Assembly (NCBI GenBank): GCA_964552325.1
Contig: CAZKHA010000015.1
Location: 1 to 39,386 of the forward strand
Direction: 5' to 3'
DNA from: CAZKCK01 sp964552325
Lineage (GTDB): Bacteria; Bacteroidota; Bacteroidia; Bacteroidales; TTA-H9
DNA: 39,386 nucleotides
Positions 38,949 through 39,386 of the stretch are shown here, piece by piece (the stretch's first letter is position 1; the number at the start of each line of letters is the position of its first letter). The position numbers were made by a program, and so were the translations under genes. The notes below the pieces were generated by a model. That model saw nothing but the letters and a program-made list of their open reading frames with translations. It was not told the DNA's origin and did not search any database.

Positions 38949-39386
38949 ATGGAAATGAACGACGCCGACTTTGAACATAAACTGGAGAAACTAATCAGGA
39001 TATTCAAGAAATTGAGGGATGGCTCCAACGATCATTTGCTTCAAGGCCTCGATAAGAATGTGGTGGGCCAGCTCGATTTTTTAATCCGCAACTTTGAGAT
39101 GATGAAGAACGACCCCGCTTCGCGCTCGGCCTTTATGCAAATGGGAATGCCGTTCAAGGAAATGCTGAATACGTTTATCGATCGTCTTTCGGATGAAGTT
39201 GGCGAACCAGATGAGCCATTGACTGTGCCGGAAAACCCACTCCTGAAGCCTGTTGTTACAGCCCAAATAACCTCCGAAAACAAACCCGAGGTTGGGGTAA
39301 TGACCCGTAGGTTGGTGCAAATTGACCAGTTGCTAGCCAAAGGCGAGCTCTCGGTTGAAGAGGAAGATCAATTGCTTGATGAGCGC
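38949..39386 (+). CDS. Unrecognised acidic soluble protein, cut by the window end
   Basis: A reading frame from ATG 38949 (or 38955) stays open to the last base, giving 146 residues. It begins MEMNDADFEHKLEKLIRIFK and looks helical and soluble, with a Pro/Glu/Asp-rich linker at about 86-103 (DEPLTVPENPLLKPV) and a terminal helix with EEEDQLLDER. No signal peptide or membrane segment. It starts one base after the dipeptidase stop, so it is probably in the same transcript. I do not recognise the family, and the C-terminal part lies outside the window. Confidence 0.75.
   Translation, partial: MEMNDADFEHKLEKLIRIFKKLRDGSNDHLLQGLDKNVVGQLDFLIRNFEMMKNDPASRSAFMQMGMPFKEMLNTFIDRLSDEVGEPDEPLTVPENPLLKPVVTAQITSENKPEVGVMTRRLVQIDQLLAKGELSVEEEDQLLDER

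Overview
The window looks like a chromosomal segment of a Bacteroidota bacterium, probably in or near the Bacteroidales/Marinilabiliales. The evidence is repeated Bacteroidota-type -7 boxes (TAnnTTTG) upstream of genes, starts without Shine-Dalgarno sites, and families typical of the phylum: DUF6249, DUF5723, a GldH-like lipoprotein, a Wzc kinase with a Gly-Tyr tail, and a divergent arginase-fold protein. Genus-level placement is not possible by reading alone. I found no tRNA, rRNA, CRISPR array, prophage or intact insertion sequence.

Layout. 1-0.95 kb: a decayed 3' fragment of an IS4-type transposase, preceded by a perfect 20-bp palindrome. 0.95-3.9 kb: a DUF6249 membrane protein divergent from an ECF sigma factor and its likely membrane anti-sigma partner, then a fructosamine-kinase-like protein and a flavodoxin. 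4.0-9.2 kb: an MltF-type lytic transglycosylase divergent from a DUF5723 outer-membrane barrel, which converges with and overlaps RNase R. 9.3-16.7 kb: a signalling cluster of three hybrid histidine kinases with a stand-alone diiron metallo-beta-lactamase-fold protein (ODP-like) between the first two. 16.8-19.2 kb: a LysE exporter, then an EEP-fold phosphodiesterase overlapping a lipoprotein gene.

19.2-25.3 kb (minus strand): a tight five-gene run reading wza-like, wzc-like, cysD, cysN, mreD. It joins polysaccharide export, sulfate activation and cell-shape functions. 25.5-30.2 kb: family I pyrophosphatase, MiaB and topoisomerase I. 30.4-34.3 kb: an arginase-fold protein with altered metal ligands, RuvC, then a flippase-like membrane protein overlapping a family 2 glycosyltransferase. 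34.4-37.5 kb: an operon of tsaB, purN, an Elp3-like radical SAM protein and a DUF6873 (pentein/GME-fold) protein. 37.5 kb to the end: an M20 dipeptidase and the start of an unrecognised acidic protein cut by the window edge.

The most promising places for new biology are (i) the ODP-like protein between soluble hybrid kinases, which suggests an O2- or NO-responsive phosphorelay, (ii) the translationally overlapped radical SAM and pentein-fold pair, and (iii) the export/sulfate-activation/mreD operon. The remainder is mostly ordinary housekeeping. All functional statements rest on reading motifs by eye; no database search was run.
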